NCBI GenBank assembly: GCA_965216945.1 | Contig: CBDCGU010000003.1 | Coordinates: 806,001-870,000 of the forward strand | Reading direction: 5' to 3' | Length of the DNA stretch: 64,000 nt | Source of the DNA: DATHZQ01 sp965216945 | Lineage (GTDB): Bacteria > Actinomycetota > Acidimicrobiia > Spongiisociales > UBA5794 | Shown: positions 25,357-34,386 of the stretch, in pieces | How positions within the stretch are numbered: the first letter of the stretch is position 1 | How the letters are laid out: each line of letters starts with the position of its first letter | Notes under the pieces: generated by a model | What the model saw: only the letters and a program-made list of their open reading frames with translations | What the model was told of the DNA's origin: nothing | Database searches by the model: none | Position numbers and translations under genes: made by a program

Positions 25357-26256
25357 ATGCGTATTCCGCCGGCTCGGTGGGTGGCGATCGGCGGAACGGT
25401 CTGCATCTCCTTCTCCGGTATTCTCGTCGCCCTCTCCGGAGTCACACCGATCACGTCGGCGTTCTTCCGGATCGCGTACGCGTTGCCGGTCCTCGCACTC
25501 ATCGGCTGGTTCGGTCGCCACAGCGACCCGCGGACCCGCCGGCAGCGGTGGGGCGCCTTCCTCGCCGGCGTGTTCCTGGCCATCGACCTGTTCTTCTTCC
25601 ACAGCGCCATCGACCAGATCGGCGCCGGGCTGGCCACGGTGGCGGTCCACACCCAGGTGGTCTTCGTTGGTGCGCTTGCCTGGCTCCTCTACCGGCAGCG
25701 GCCGACGAAGCGCACCGTGATCTTCGGAGCGATCATCTTCCTCGGCGTTGGCCTGCTCTCGGGGCTGGGTCGAGAGGACGCCTTTGGTGACGATCCGATC
25801 ATGGGGGCACTGATGGGTTTGGCGGCGGGGGCAACGTACGCGGCGTTCCTGGTCACGTTGCAAGCGGCGAATCCCGAGGGCGGGGGGCCGGCCGTCCGAG
25901 TGCTCACCGACGCCTCCCTGGGGACGCTGGCCGCTGCCGCCGCAATCGGCATGCTGACCGGAACGCTATCGGTGACCCCGAGCTGGCCGGCACATGGATG
26001 GTTGGTTGCACTGGCCCTGTTGATTCAGGTGGCCGGCTGGGCATCGATCACGTACGCCCTCCCGCGGCTGCCGGCGCTCACGGTCTCCGTCATCATCCTG
26101 GGTCAGCCGACGCTTGCCGTCCTGTGGGGTTGGCTCATCCTCGACGAACGGCTGTCGCCGACACAGGCGACCGGAGTGACCCTGGTGGCGATCGGTCTCG
26201 TTGCCGTGAATGCCCAGAGGTCGCTGGTGGTCGAACCGGAACGGGCAGCTGCCTGA
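25357..26256 (+). CDS. EamA/DMT-family transporter
   Basis: A 299-residue membrane protein with about ten hydrophobic helices arranged as two EamA repeats, typical of drug/metabolite exporters. The first repeat has ITSAFFRIAYALPVLALIG and the second ends with the family-typical ALTVSVIILGQPTLAVLWGWLILDERLSPTQATGVTLVAIGL. Start at MRIPPARWVAIGG; the upstream part of the frame overlaps tRNA-Arg. Substrate unknown. Confidence 0.9.
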   Translation: MRIPPARWVAIGGTVCISFSGILVALSGVTPITSAFFRIAYALPVLALIGWFGRHSDPRTRRQRWGAFLAGVFLAIDLFFFHSAIDQIGAGLATVAVHTQVVFVGALAWLLYRQRPTKRTVIFGAIIFLGVGLLSGLGREDAFGDDPIMGALMGLAAGATYAAFLVTLQAANPEGGGPAVRVLTDASLGTLAAAAAIGMLTGTLSVTPSWPAHGWLVALALLIQVAGWASITYALPRLPALTVSVIILGQPTLAVLWGWLILDERLSPTQATGVTLVAIGLVAVNAQRSLVVEPERAAA

Positions 26257-26337
26257 GCGGGCACGGCGGCGATGCAGGGGCCACGACGACGCTGTTGCGC
26301 ACCACGATGGTGTCGGCCGACCGCCCGCCGTGGTCAG

Positions 26338-27123
26338 TCAGATCGCGACGGGAAACAGGCCGGCGAGATTCCGGAAGAACCGAGATCGTGGCATCACGTC
26401 GGTTGCTCCGAGCGAGCGTGCCGCCGCCAGGGCGTGGTCGTCGACGTGGGGACCGAACGCCACCGTCCTGACTCCGGATTCCGCCAGCCCGCGGATGGCA
26501 TCCATCGCCGCCGGGTGCTCCAGGTCGACCAGCGCCAGGGCGGGGGGCGCCGCCGCCAGTCCGGCTGCGACCGCGGCCGGGTTCCGCCACAGAACCAGCT
26601 CATACCCCGCATCGGAAGCGACAGGCTCGATGCGGCTGCGATCCATGAGATTCGAACCGACGAGGGCGGCCTGCGCCCCCGGGGCGGCAGGAGCCGATCG
26701 GGGGATCATGCCGGCAACGAACTCGGCTCGTGCGAGTCCCCACTCGACGTGAGCGTTCCACGCCTCATCACCGAGATCGCGCGACGTCATCGGTGCGATG
26801 GCCAAGCGGTCGCCCGGCAACGCATCGACCTCTGCCGCCGATCGATCCGGCAGGTCGACCGCAAGCGCCAGCGCAGCTGCGGTGGGCACCGTGAGCGCTT
26901 CGCGGAAGAGCTCGAGGGGCGAGGCATCCTGGCGATGAGCCGGTGTCGCCGCCCACGACTCCAACGCTGCGGCGAGGCCGGCGCACGCCTCGTCGATGCT
27001 CCGCGACAGCTCGGCGTTCTCGCCCACGAGCGACTCGAGTTTCCCCGTGACATACCCGGGGAATGCGGCAACGAACGTCTCGGCAACGGCCGTGCACCGC
27101 TGCCGGTAGTCGGCTTGGTCCAT
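26338..27123 (-). CDS. Hypothetical protein
   Basis: A 261-residue soluble protein that I do not recognise. The N-terminal two thirds are helical and Ala-rich. The last third (about 165-261: ALVGSNLMDRSRIEPVASDAGYELVLWRN ... ALALVDLEHPAAMDAIRGLAESGVRTVAFGPHVDDHALAAARSLGATDVMPRSRFF) has the strand/helix rhythm of a response-regulator receiver-like fold with LVDLEHP in the place of the phospho-acceptor strand. No output domain is attached. Stand-alone gene with convergent EamA on one side and a divergent lipoprotein on the other. Confidence 0.6.
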   Translation of the reverse strand: MDQADYRQRCTAVAETFVAAFPGYVTGKLESLVGENAELSRSIDEACAGLAAALESWAATPAHRQDASPLELFREALTVPTAAALALAVDLPDRSAAEVDALPGDRLAIAPMTSRDLGDEAWNAHVEWGLARAEFVAGMIPRSAPAAPGAQAALVGSNLMDRSRIEPVASDAGYELVLWRNPAAVAAGLAAAPPALALVDLEHPAAMDAIRGLAESGVRTVAFGPHVDDHALAAARSLGATDVMPRSRFFRNLAGLFPVAI

Positions 27124-27191
27124 CCCGCCAGCTTACGATCGCCTTGCCCCGGGACGGACGTAGAGTCCAACTATCCCCACCGAAAGGAACC

Positions 27192-28007
27192 ATGCGCAAG
27201 CCCCTCCTGCTCGCAGCCGCGTTGATGCTCATCACCACGGCCTGCCGTGCCGAAGCCAACTTCCTCGTCGACGTCGCCGGCGACGGCTCGGGCGAGATGA
27301 CGGTGGAGATCGGCCTCGACGAGGAGCTGCAGCAGGTCCTCGAGGGCTTCGGCGCCACCACCGAAGATGTCTTTGCCCAGTTCCCCGAAGGCCAGGACGT
27401 GGAGACCCGTGTGGATGGTGACATGACATTCTTCTCGGCGTCGGAACCGTTCGCCGATCCCGCGGATCTCGAGGACACTGCCGGCGTTCTCGAGGACGCC
27501 GGCGTATCGTTCACCCGACTCGACTTCGTCGTCGCTGACGGGGCGGCGACGCTCGACGCCGTGATCGAGACCCCCAACGCCACGGAAGCCATCGAGGGCC
27601 TTGGCGGCGGTGGCGTTCCCGGGTTCGACATCGGCGACGATCTCCTCAGCTCGAGTCTGATCATCGGCCTCCCAGGCGAATTGGTCAGCAGCAACGCCGA
27701 CGAGATCCTGACCGACGGCCGTCTGCGCTGGGACGTCCCGCTCCTCGGTGGGACCGTGGTCGTGCAGGCCGAGACCCAGGCCGACGGCGGCGGGAGCTCG
27801 CTCGGCCTGATCGTGGGAGCCGTCGCCGTGGTCCTGATCCTGGGCGCTGCGACGTGGATCTGGCGCCGCAACAGGCAGTCGTCCGTTGCGGCCGTCGAGG
27901 CGACGGCAGAGCCCGATGCCCCCAAGGCGGTGTTCGAAGGGAGGCCCGGCTCGGCTACGAGCGGAGCGCACGACACGAGGGATGGCGACGGCCCGATCTC
28001 CGGCTAA
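27192..28007 (+). CDS. LppM-like lipoprotein with C-terminal membrane segment
   Basis: A 271-residue exported lipoprotein. The signal peptide ends in a lipobox LITTAC (Cys about residue 17). The folded region matches the LppM type of actinobacteria: NFLVDVAGDGSGEMTVEIGLD near the start and LPGELVSSNADEI...GRLRWDVPLLGG before a membrane helix (about 205-225) and a basic, then acidic, cytosolic tail. Mycobacterial LppM influences macrophage phagosome handling; the role outside pathogens is not known. AAGGAAC precedes the ATG. Confidence 0.8.
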   Translation: MRKPLLLAAALMLITTACRAEANFLVDVAGDGSGEMTVEIGLDEELQQVLEGFGATTEDVFAQFPEGQDVETRVDGDMTFFSASEPFADPADLEDTAGVLEDAGVSFTRLDFVVADGAATLDAVIETPNATEAIEGLGGGGVPGFDIGDDLLSSSLIIGLPGELVSSNADEILTDGRLRWDVPLLGGTVVVQAETQADGGGSSLGLIVGAVAVVLILGAATWIWRRNRQSSVAAVEATAEPDAPKAVFEGRPGSATSGAHDTRDGDGPISG

Positions 28008-28010
28008 CCG

Positions 28011-29363
28011 TCACTCCCCGCCTGTCTCGGCCGGGGCAGCGACGTCGTTTGGCATCGCGGGTTCCGCCGTCTCCGAGGGGCTGGGCACGGATGCGCCTGT
28101 CCCGAGATCCGCGGCCTCCGGCTCCGTTTCCTCGACCTCCGACGGCTCACCAGGTCGACCCCTCTCGGCGACCGGTTGGCTGCGACGAAGCCGCGACCCG
28201 AGCGGCTCGGCGGCTCCCTCGGCGATCAGCGCCTCGCTGGCTTCTTCCCAGGATTGACCGAGCACGCGGGTCCGCCACAGATGCCCGGCGATGATCTTGA
28301 TCGATGCCGTGACGGGCACGGCGAGCAGGACGCCCCACAGCCCACCGAGTGCTCCACCGAGGATCAGCACGAGGATGACGACGGCAGGGTGGAGACGGAC
28401 GGTGGCTCGCAAAACGGTCGGGCTCACGAAATTGTTGTCGATCTGCTGCACGCCAAACGCCACGACCGCAGCCCACGCCGCCGTCGTGACCGACCCCGTG
28501 ACCAGCCCGACCATGACGCCGAGCGCTCCGCCGACCCAGGGACCGACGAAGGGAATGATGTTGAGGAGGCCGGCGATCATCCCGATGATGAGCCAGAAGT
28601 CGAGCCCGATGAGCCAGAACCCGAAGCTGGTCAGGATGCCGACGATCAATGCAACCAACAGCTGGCCACGGAGGAACCCGCCTACCGCAGTGCCGAGCTG
28701 GCGCGATACGTAGACCACCTCGTCCCGCTGCTCGATCGGAATCAGCTCCTCCGCTTCGCGCCGCACCCGAGGTAGGTCGATCAGGATGTAGAACGCGATG
28801 ACCGGTGCGAGGAAGAAGACGAGAATCGCCTCGAGCACGCCGGAGGTGAACGCCCCGAGACGATCGAACGCGGCGTTGAAGAACTGGTCCTGATTGTCGG
28901 GATCGTTCACGAATGCCTCGAGGTCCTCGTAGGACCAGAGCTCCGCGCTGAACCCGAAAGAGTCGACGATGTCCTCGATCTGCTTGGCCGAATCGGAGTA
29001 GATCTGAGGGAAGTTCTCGGTGAGCTCCGTGGCCTGCGCACTGATACTCGGAATCACCAGGAATCCCAAAGCGGTGAGCCCGCCGATCAGCAGCAGGAAT
29101 GCCAGGAACGCGCCCACGATCCGCGGCACCTTGTGCCGGGCAAGGCGGGTGACTATGGGATTGAGCAGGTAGATCAGGACGACGGACACCACGACGGGGG
29201 CGAGGAGGGCGCGGGCGCGCCCCAGCAGCAGCAGGAACACGTAGAGCACCACCATGACCCCGACGACGCTCCACGCCACCCTGCCGGCCCGGATGGCGAT
29301 CTCGGCGAGCGACGGCCGCGTGCTCGGGGGCAACACCGGCGATGTGTCAGGATCCTGCACCAC
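28011..29363 (-). CDS. AI-2E family transporter (PerM-like)
   Basis: A 450-residue membrane protein of the AI-2E/PerM family, putative exporters named after TqsA. It has a hydrophobic N-terminal pair of helices, a soluble helical region (about 90-175), and the conserved C-terminal membrane bundle with GMIAGLLNIIPFVGPWVGG and the GGALGGLWGVLLAVPV motif. A long polar tail (about 380-450) is rich in Glu, Pro and Ala and is probably disordered. Its end lies 3 bp from the convergent LppM-like gene. Substrate unknown. Confidence 0.9.
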   Translation of the reverse strand: MVQDPDTSPVLPPSTRPSLAEIAIRAGRVAWSVVGVMVVLYVFLLLLGRARALLAPVVVSVVLIYLLNPIVTRLARHKVPRIVGAFLAFLLLIGGLTALGFLVIPSISAQATELTENFPQIYSDSAKQIEDIVDSFGFSAELWSYEDLEAFVNDPDNQDQFFNAAFDRLGAFTSGVLEAILVFFLAPVIAFYILIDLPRVRREAEELIPIEQRDEVVYVSRQLGTAVGGFLRGQLLVALIVGILTSFGFWLIGLDFWLIIGMIAGLLNIIPFVGPWVGGALGVMVGLVTGSVTTAAWAAVVAFGVQQIDNNFVSPTVLRATVRLHPAVVILVLILGGALGGLWGVLLAVPVTASIKIIAGHLWRTRVLGQSWEEASEALIAEGAAEPLGSRLRRSQPVAERGRPGEPSEVEETEPEAADLGTGASVPSPSETAEPAMPNDVAAPAETGGE

Positions 29364-29433
29364 GACCGGACGTTAGGCGTAGATCAGGCCGACGCCCAGC
29401 TCTCGACACCCATCAACTCGGCACAGGGGCGGG

Positions 29434-29685
29434 TCAACCGGCGCCATCACCCTCCACCCGCCGGGCGAGGCTGTCCAGCCGCTCCCGCCGCATGCGGCGC
29501 AGACGGTGCACCACGAGTGGCGAGTAGCGTGCAGCCTCGTCGTCGTCGATCAACCGCCGCAGCGCCTGGTAGTAGCGCGTGGCGCTCATCCCGAGATAGT
29601 CGCGAACGGCGCGATCCTTCGGCTCGGGGTACATCCACCACGATCCCTCGAAATCCAGAACCTTGCGATCTCTCTCGGTGAGCAT
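29434..29685 (-). CDS. DUF3263 family protein
   Basis: An 83-residue protein matching the small actinobacterial DUF3263 family: LTERDRKVLDFEGSWWMYPEPK, AVRDYLGMSATRYYQALRRLID and RRMRRERLDSLARR. The central segment is a likely helix-turn-helix, so DNA binding is plausible, although no function is established. Start at MLTERDRK; the frame extends further upstream without similarity to the family. Confidence 0.85.
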   Translation of the reverse strand: MLTERDRKVLDFEGSWWMYPEPKDRAVRDYLGMSATRYYQALRRLIDDDEAARYSPLVVHRLRRMRRERLDSLARRVEGDGAG

Positions 29686-29862
29686 GGTCCCACCGTATCG
29701 AGGGGGTGTGACAGAAAGGTGGATTTCGCGTCTTGGACCGGTTCGCTCGGGCGACGGCGTGCGGAAGAACCCCAGAGGCGGTTCGGCAGACAACGTCAAG
29801 TCGTCCGGGATATCGTTCCTTGGTCGGTCACCGACCGGCGGACCCCCTCTTTCCGCACCCTG

Positions 29863-30144
29863 CTAAGCCCGGGCGTAGCGATCACGATTCCCGTAGCCGC
29901 CACCGAAGTACGTTCCCAAATCGGCGACGATGCCGATCCCCACGATGACGACGTCGAAGCCGACGACCCCGCGTGGGGCGACGAGGACCCACGCCAGCGT
30001 CGTCCATGGAGCGAAGAGAAACCCCAGGAACGACACCCAGAAGCTCGAGAAGGAAGCCTCCCACCGAGCGGGCTGGAGAAGCCACCAGACCAGGATCGTT
30101 GCCCGCGGGCCGAGGAGCCCGAGCGTCGTGAGCAGGCAGCACAT
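29863..30144 (-). CDS. Small membrane protein, actinobacterial type
   Basis: A 93-residue protein with two or three hydrophobic helices: LLTTLGLLGPRATILVWWLL, FWVSFLGFLFAPWTTLAWVLV and GVVGFDVVIVGIGIVADLG, then a short Gly/Tyr/Arg tail (YFGGGYGNRDRY). The pattern 'GPR...WWLL.P.RW' with a central 'LGFLF.PWTTL' and a C-terminal GGYGNRD is a recurring actinobacterial family of unknown function. Confidence 0.7.
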   Translation of the reverse strand: MCCLLTTLGLLGPRATILVWWLLQPARWEASFSSFWVSFLGFLFAPWTTLAWVLVAPRGVVGFDVVIVGIGIVADLGTYFGGGYGNRDRYARA

Positions 30145-30228
30145 GGTCGAGTTCCTCTCGTCGGGAGTGCCGCTGGCAGCGTAGACCGACGGGGCCGCCG
30201 GGTGCCGGTAGCCCCACCCTTGGGCGGC

Positions 30229-30687
30229 TCAGCTCCCCGCCAGGGCGACGACGACCACGAGAATCGCCAGGACCGCATAGCCCAGCAGGATCCGCGGAGT
30301 CGCCGTCTGGCGGAGAACGATGCTGATCTCGTCCCCCATCCCCGCATCGTCAGCCCGAGCTGCAGGCACCAGCGTGTCGATCACCCGGGGCCCGTCGTAC
30401 CCGGATACGGACCGCAAGTGGGCCTCGACCTCGAAACCTCGTTTGATCGCCCGCTGCTCCGCGGCGGAGTAGACCGCCTCGAGCAGCAAGAACATGAGGC
30501 CTGAGAGGGCGGCGATGAACCCGTAGGCCAGCCCGCTGAAAGCAATCTGATCGGAGAGATAGGCGATGGCCAATCCAGCTTGCAGGGTCACGAGCCAGTT
30601 GCGCACCAGCGTCCGGGTTCGCTCTTGCCGAGCGAGGATCTCGTGGACCATCTTCAGTTCTTCGAGCGCCAGGTCGCAACCTTGCAC
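30229..30687 (-). CDS. Hypothetical membrane protein
   Basis: About 152 residues if translation begins at the GTG at 30687 (preceded by AAGGGGAG at short spacing). It has an N-terminal amphipathic helix with RQERTRTL, a pair of hydrophobic helices around residues 33-75, a soluble middle, and a C-terminal membrane segment (LLGYAVLAILVVVVALAGS). The frame remains open to 30861, but that part has poor coding character and enters the control region of the divergent sigma-factor gene. I do not recognise the family. Confidence 0.55.
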   Translation of the reverse strand: MQGCDLALEELKMVHEILARQERTRTLVRNWLVTLQAGLAIAYLSDQIAFSGLAYGFIAALSGLMFLLLEAVYSAAEQRAIKRGFEVEAHLRSVSGYDGPRVIDTLVPAARADDAGMGDEISIVLRQTATPRILLGYAVLAILVVVVALAGS

Positions 30688-30871
30688 GAACTCCCCTTGA
30701 TTCCCGAGGGCTTGCGGCGCATCGACTTGTGGCGCCGGCGAGGACGATAGAGCGAGTCGCCAGGATCGATAAACCGCGACCGACCCTACGCCGTCGATCA
30801 CGATCGTCGCCCCATCCGGCGATGACACAATCTCCGTGAACCTTCGGGTACCCGAATGCAACAGTGGTGTG

Positions 30872-31384
30872 ATGAGGAGCTTCGAGGAGAGTCGCGAGCG
30901 CCGCCTGCTGCGTCTCGTCGCACGGGGCGACGAGGCAGCACTACGCCGGCTCTACGATCGGCATGCCTCCCGGCTCGCCACCCGACTCGCACAACGAGGC
31001 GCAACGCGTACCGTGATCGAGGAGGTCCTTCAGGACACGTTCCTGGCCGTCTGGAGTTCGGCGGCGACGTACCGAGGCGACGGCGATGTCGGCGCCTGGC
31101 TGTGGGGTATCGCCAGCCGCCGATTCGCCATGGCCGTCCGGTCCGATGTGCGAAGAGCGCGGAGGGCCGATGTCGCACCCGCCGGGCCGACCGGGGAGGA
31201 CGACTGGCTTGCGGCAATGGTGGCCTCCGAGCAGTACGCAGCGCTGGATCCGACGCTGCGAGACACCTTCGTGGCAGTGGCCGTGGACGGCCTCTCCCAC
31301 GCCGCGGCCGCAAAGCGGCTTGGCATCCCGGAAGGCACCGTGAAGAGCCGCATGTACCGCGTCCGAAAACAGATCGAGGAGTAG
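30872..31384 (+). CDS. RNA polymerase ECF-type sigma factor
   Basis: A 170-residue group IV sigma factor. Region 2 runs from DEAALRRLYDRHASRLATRLAQRG through VIEEVLQDTFLAVWSSAATYRGDGDVGAWLWGIASRRF; region 4 ends AVDGLSHAAAAKRLGIPEGTVKSRMYRVRKQI, with the recognition helix at IPEGTVKSRM. The start ATG at 30872 gives a compact protein; an upstream start at 30836 is possible. Its stop is 2 bp before the next gene, whose product is the presumed membrane regulator of this sigma factor. Confidence 0.88.
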   Translation: MRSFEESRERRLLRLVARGDEAALRRLYDRHASRLATRLAQRGATRTVIEEVLQDTFLAVWSSAATYRGDGDVGAWLWGIASRRFAMAVRSDVRRARRADVAPAGPTGEDDWLAAMVASEQYAALDPTLRDTFVAVAVDGLSHAAAAKRLGIPEGTVKSRMYRVRKQIEE

Positions 31385-31386
31385 GC

Positions 31387-32991
31387 ATGAAACACGACGA
31401 GATCTCCGAGATCGACTTCGATCGCATCTGGCAGCGCATCGCCGAGGAGCTGCCGGCGAGCCCTCCGCCTGTCGAAGGGTCCGGCCCGCGATTGGGGCGT
31501 GGGCTTGCCGTGGCGATGACGGCATTCGTCATGGTACTCATCGGTGGCGTTGCGCTGGCGTCGCTGCAGGCCCGTCGTGCGAGCAACCCGTCGGCGGAGC
31601 CCGACGCGGCGACCGCCGCCACGCAAGGCGGTGCGGAGGCGGCAGTGGTGTTACCGGCAACCGTTCCGGACCGAGACTCGTTCGAGCTGGTGTGGCAGAT
31701 GGGCGACGGGAGTGCAGGGCGCATCATCTGGGAGTCCGAGACCATGTGGCGGGCGGATCGGACCGCAATCACCACGACAGGCCCCGCCGTCGTCTACTCC
31801 GAGGGCCGGGAAGGCACGAACCGATTCCGATCGACTCCGGAGGGTGTCGATGACGATTCGTGGTCCCTCGTTCAAGACACGTCGATCCCCTACAAGATGG
31901 TGCTCAAGCCGCACTCCGTGGCGGATGCCTGGGAACAGCTCGGTGGCGAAGTTGCAACGGCAACGACCCCTGAGCACCCGCTGGCCACCATGGCAGTGAC
32001 AGACGGCACCCTCACAGTGGAGTTCGACGCCACAGGGCTGCCGATCGCCATTTCGTCCTCCGACGGCCGTTTTGCCGAAATCGACTGGGTTGTCGCCTCG
32101 CTCGAGTACCGGCCGATTCATCGCGAGGAGTATCAGGCTCCCGATATCTCGGTGATGTACGCCGCCTACCTTCTCACCGATGCCCCTACCGCCCAGCAAG
32201 CCTTGCTTGCCGATGGGTTCGTCACCGCCGCCGAGTACCGCTCGGCTGTAGCTTCGGCTGCAGCCTGCTCGAACGACGACGGCCCGGTGTCCTTCGACGA
32301 CGAGACGGGCCTCGCCAACGACGTGGATCGGCTCGAGACATCCTGCGTCGCCGAGCATCTCGCCGGCGTGCAGGAGGTGTGGCGCACACAGGTGCGCTAC
32401 CTGGACGAGGATGAGCTCGCCCGCATCTACTACACGATGGAGGGACGCACCGATCTCGCTGCGGTTCATGAGGCGGAGCGCGGTGAGGAACTCATCCTCG
32501 GCTCTGGGGACGGCTGGGTACTCAGGGTCCAAGAACGTGGTGACGGCTACTGCTTCGCGTTCTGGACCGGCGGGGGTGGCACCGAGGGGTGTGAGATCCC
32601 TTCAGAGTGGGATGTTCCCAACGTGCTCTCGCTGAGTTGGGGTATGTCCTTCGGCGATGAACCGCAGGGTGAGGTGCTTGGCTTCGTCGGGACCGACGCG
32701 GCCGTCGTGCGGCTCAGCTTCACCAGCGGACCTGACGTCGAGGTCGTGCCCTTCGGGGCAGAGACCGGCTTCGGGGTCCTGGGCTATTCGTATCTGTGGC
32801 CGCTGGAAGAAGCGGGCGCCCTCGCTGGTATCGCGGTACTCGATGCTGACAGGCAAGAGCTGGGGACGTACGACGTCCTGGCCCCGCACTGCGGACCGGG
32901 AGACCCCCTCACCGACCTGCAGCAAGTCTCCGACGAGCTGCAATCCGACCTCGATGCGGCGCTGGCCGCGGTCTGCGAACTCGAGGGCTAG
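31387..32991 (+). CDS. Membrane protein partnered with ECF sigma factor (putative anti-sigma/sensor)
   Basis: A 534-residue single-pass protein. A short cytosolic N terminus (about 40 residues, DRIWQRIAEELPAS) precedes one membrane helix (about 38-60: LAVAMTAFVMVLIGGVALAS). The rest, over 450 residues, lies outside and is rich in short strands, with Cys residues in pairs (for example around VASAAACSNDD, RLETSCVAEH, GYCFAFWTGGGGTEGCE). No domain is recognised. GAGGAG overlapping the sigma stop codon supplies its ribosome site, so the two are co-translated; an anti-sigma role is inferred from this arrangement, not from a recognisable anti-sigma domain. Confidence 0.7.
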   Translation: MKHDEISEIDFDRIWQRIAEELPASPPPVEGSGPRLGRGLAVAMTAFVMVLIGGVALASLQARRASNPSAEPDAATAATQGGAEAAVVLPATVPDRDSFELVWQMGDGSAGRIIWESETMWRADRTAITTTGPAVVYSEGREGTNRFRSTPEGVDDDSWSLVQDTSIPYKMVLKPHSVADAWEQLGGEVATATTPEHPLATMAVTDGTLTVEFDATGLPIAISSSDGRFAEIDWVVASLEYRPIHREEYQAPDISVMYAAYLLTDAPTAQQALLADGFVTAAEYRSAVASAAACSNDDGPVSFDDETGLANDVDRLETSCVAEHLAGVQEVWRTQVRYLDEDELARIYYTMEGRTDLAAVHEAERGEELILGSGDGWVLRVQERGDGYCFAFWTGGGGTEGCEIPSEWDVPNVLSLSWGMSFGDEPQGEVLGFVGTDAAVVRLSFTSGPDVEVVPFGAETGFGVLGYSYLWPLEEAGALAGIAVLDADRQELGTYDVLAPHCGPGDPLTDLQQVSDELQSDLDAALAAVCELEG

Positions 32992-33096
32992 AACCGGGCT
33001 CACGACATTCACCGCGTTCAGGACGGCCGAGATCGCCAAGGGTTGGCTGCAGCGGCACGCCGCCGACCACGAGCCGGCCGTTGCTATCGTGAGCGT

Positions 33097-33321
33097 ATGA
33101 GCATCCGGGCGTTCCTCGCGAGATTGCTCGGGTCGTCGGCTTCAGACCGTGGCCCGGTGCGACATTCCGGCCACGACGTGGCCGACCTGGTGCGGGAGAC
33201 CATGGGGCCGCTGGCCGGCGGAGGCGAAGGCGGACGCATCACGGGCCATTCCGTGTATCGCTTGCTCGACAATGAGACCGCCTCTGATCTCGCTGACGGC
33301 GGCGCCGTCGGACTCGACTGA
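33097..33321 (+). CDS. Small hypothetical protein
   Basis: A 74-residue frame beginning MSIRAFLARLLGSS. It has a basic amphipathic N-terminal helix and a polar remainder (HSGHDVADLVRETMGPL ... HSVYRLLDNETASDLADGG). No family recognised. Supported only by codon composition and an ATG; it could be non-coding. Confidence 0.4.
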   Translation: MSIRAFLARLLGSSASDRGPVRHSGHDVADLVRETMGPLAGGGEGGRITGHSVYRLLDNETASDLADGGAVGLD

Positions 33322-33998
33322 CCTCCTCGCTACCGACCCTCATCACCTCGTCCGCATCGAGCTCTGACCCGGCCGCGCCCTCGTCGGCCGTCCGATTGCG
33401 AAATGGGCGTCCACGATGTGGCCGATCATCCATGGGAGCGATACTGGCAACCGCTCCTGGCATGCCGATCGGCACTGGTCTGGCATAGGGCGATATCGCT
33501 CGGAGCGCGCGATCTGGTGCAGGTACGGGTGTGGCATGCAGTCGATAGGGTTGGCTCATGGACGTGGCTCGTGACGCAGCGCCCGAGATCGATCGGATGG
33601 TGTTGTCTGTCAACCGCCGGGTGGGTCCGGTACATGGCAGCCAGCTGATGGTGCTTGCTCGGGAGCGGGGCCTGGACTCGCTCGAGCTGTTGCCGCACTT
33701 CGCCGACTTCTTGCTCGCCGGCACGTTGTCGCGCGAGTTGGCGACGCTTCGCATGCGGTATTGGTCATCCGAGCGGGTTCTCGCGCGTCTCGACGAACTC
33801 GAGAAGAGGCGACTGAGCCGAGCCGAAGGCAGGGTCTCCACGGCCAACGGACAAGACGCGTCGGCACTCACCGTGAACACCACGCTGGTTGGCGGCGAGA
33901 CCCGCACGCATGCGTGCCGTTGGGCGTGCATGTGTTGTGCGGACGTTCTCGCTCCGGAGCTGTTGGTCTGGCCGCGACGACGCTGCGTCTTCTGCTGT
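33322..33998 (+). other. Region with an open frame but no confident gene; possible decayed coding sequence
   Basis: About 680 bp between the small frame and the VapB-like antitoxin. From 33558 an ATG opens a frame that runs without interruption into the antitoxin. Its first 110 codons read like a real helical protein (HGSQLMVLARERGLDSLELLPHF, LSRELATLRMRYWSSERVLARLDELEKRR), reminiscent of a winged-helix segment; the codons just before the antitoxin start do not. An adjacent frame at 33403-33560 (DHPWERYWQPLLACRSAL) also looks coding-like. A frame-disrupted ancestral gene is the best guess. Confidence 0.3.
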
Positions 33999-34220
33999 AT
34001 GTCCACAACCCGCACGCAGGTCTACCTCACCGAGGAGCAACGCCAGCGTATCGACGCCCTCGCACCTGCCGAAGGCGTGACGATGGCGGAGATCATTCGG
34101 CGTGCCCTCGACTCATACCTCGAGGTCGAGGTCCCCGATCCCGAGCTGGCGCCGGCGGCCACCTTCGGAGCAGCACCGGAGGCCACCACGCCGAGCCGGG
34201 ACGAGTGGGATCGTGGCTGA
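33999..34220 (+). CDS. VapB-like ribbon-helix-helix antitoxin
   Basis: A 73-residue protein with an N-terminal ribbon-helix-helix DNA-binding domain: TRTQVYLTEEQRQRIDALAPAEGVTMAEIIRRALDSYL (strand, helix, turn, helix), followed by an acidic C-terminal tail of the sort that wraps around the toxin. The stop codon overlaps the start of a VapC-like reading frame by 8 bp, the normal vapBC layout. In intact systems the antitoxin neutralises the PIN-domain RNase and represses the operon. Here the toxin frame is broken, so the antitoxin may be an orphan. Confidence 0.75.
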   Translation: MSTTRTQVYLTEEQRQRIDALAPAEGVTMAEIIRRALDSYLEVEVPDPELAPAATFGAAPEATTPSRDEWDRG

Positions 34221-34369
34221 CATCCTGGTCGACCGATGTCTTCATCGACCACCCTCGGGGCGCTCGGCAGCTTGCAGCGAGCCGTCATCGGTCATCGGAC
34301 CCGGTCTGCGTCACCTCTGGACTCGACGTGGCGGATGTGGACACGGACCCTCGGCTGCTGGACGACTGA
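34213..34369 (+). pseudogene. VapC-like PIN-domain toxin, frame-broken and truncated
   Basis: The GTG at 34213 begins VADILVD, the usual start of VapC. At about 34231 one base appears to be missing: the expected Asp-Thr-Asp-Val-Phe-Ile-Asp continues only in another frame, which reads TDVFIDHPRGARQLAASRHR up to a stop at 34369. The conserved first acidic residue of the PIN active site lies in this broken segment. Only about 50 codons of similarity remain where a whole VapC needs about 130, and the DNA beyond belongs to the convergent gene. Remnant toxin gene, probably non-functional. Confidence 0.65.
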
Positions 34370-34386
34370 GATCAACAGTCGACTGT

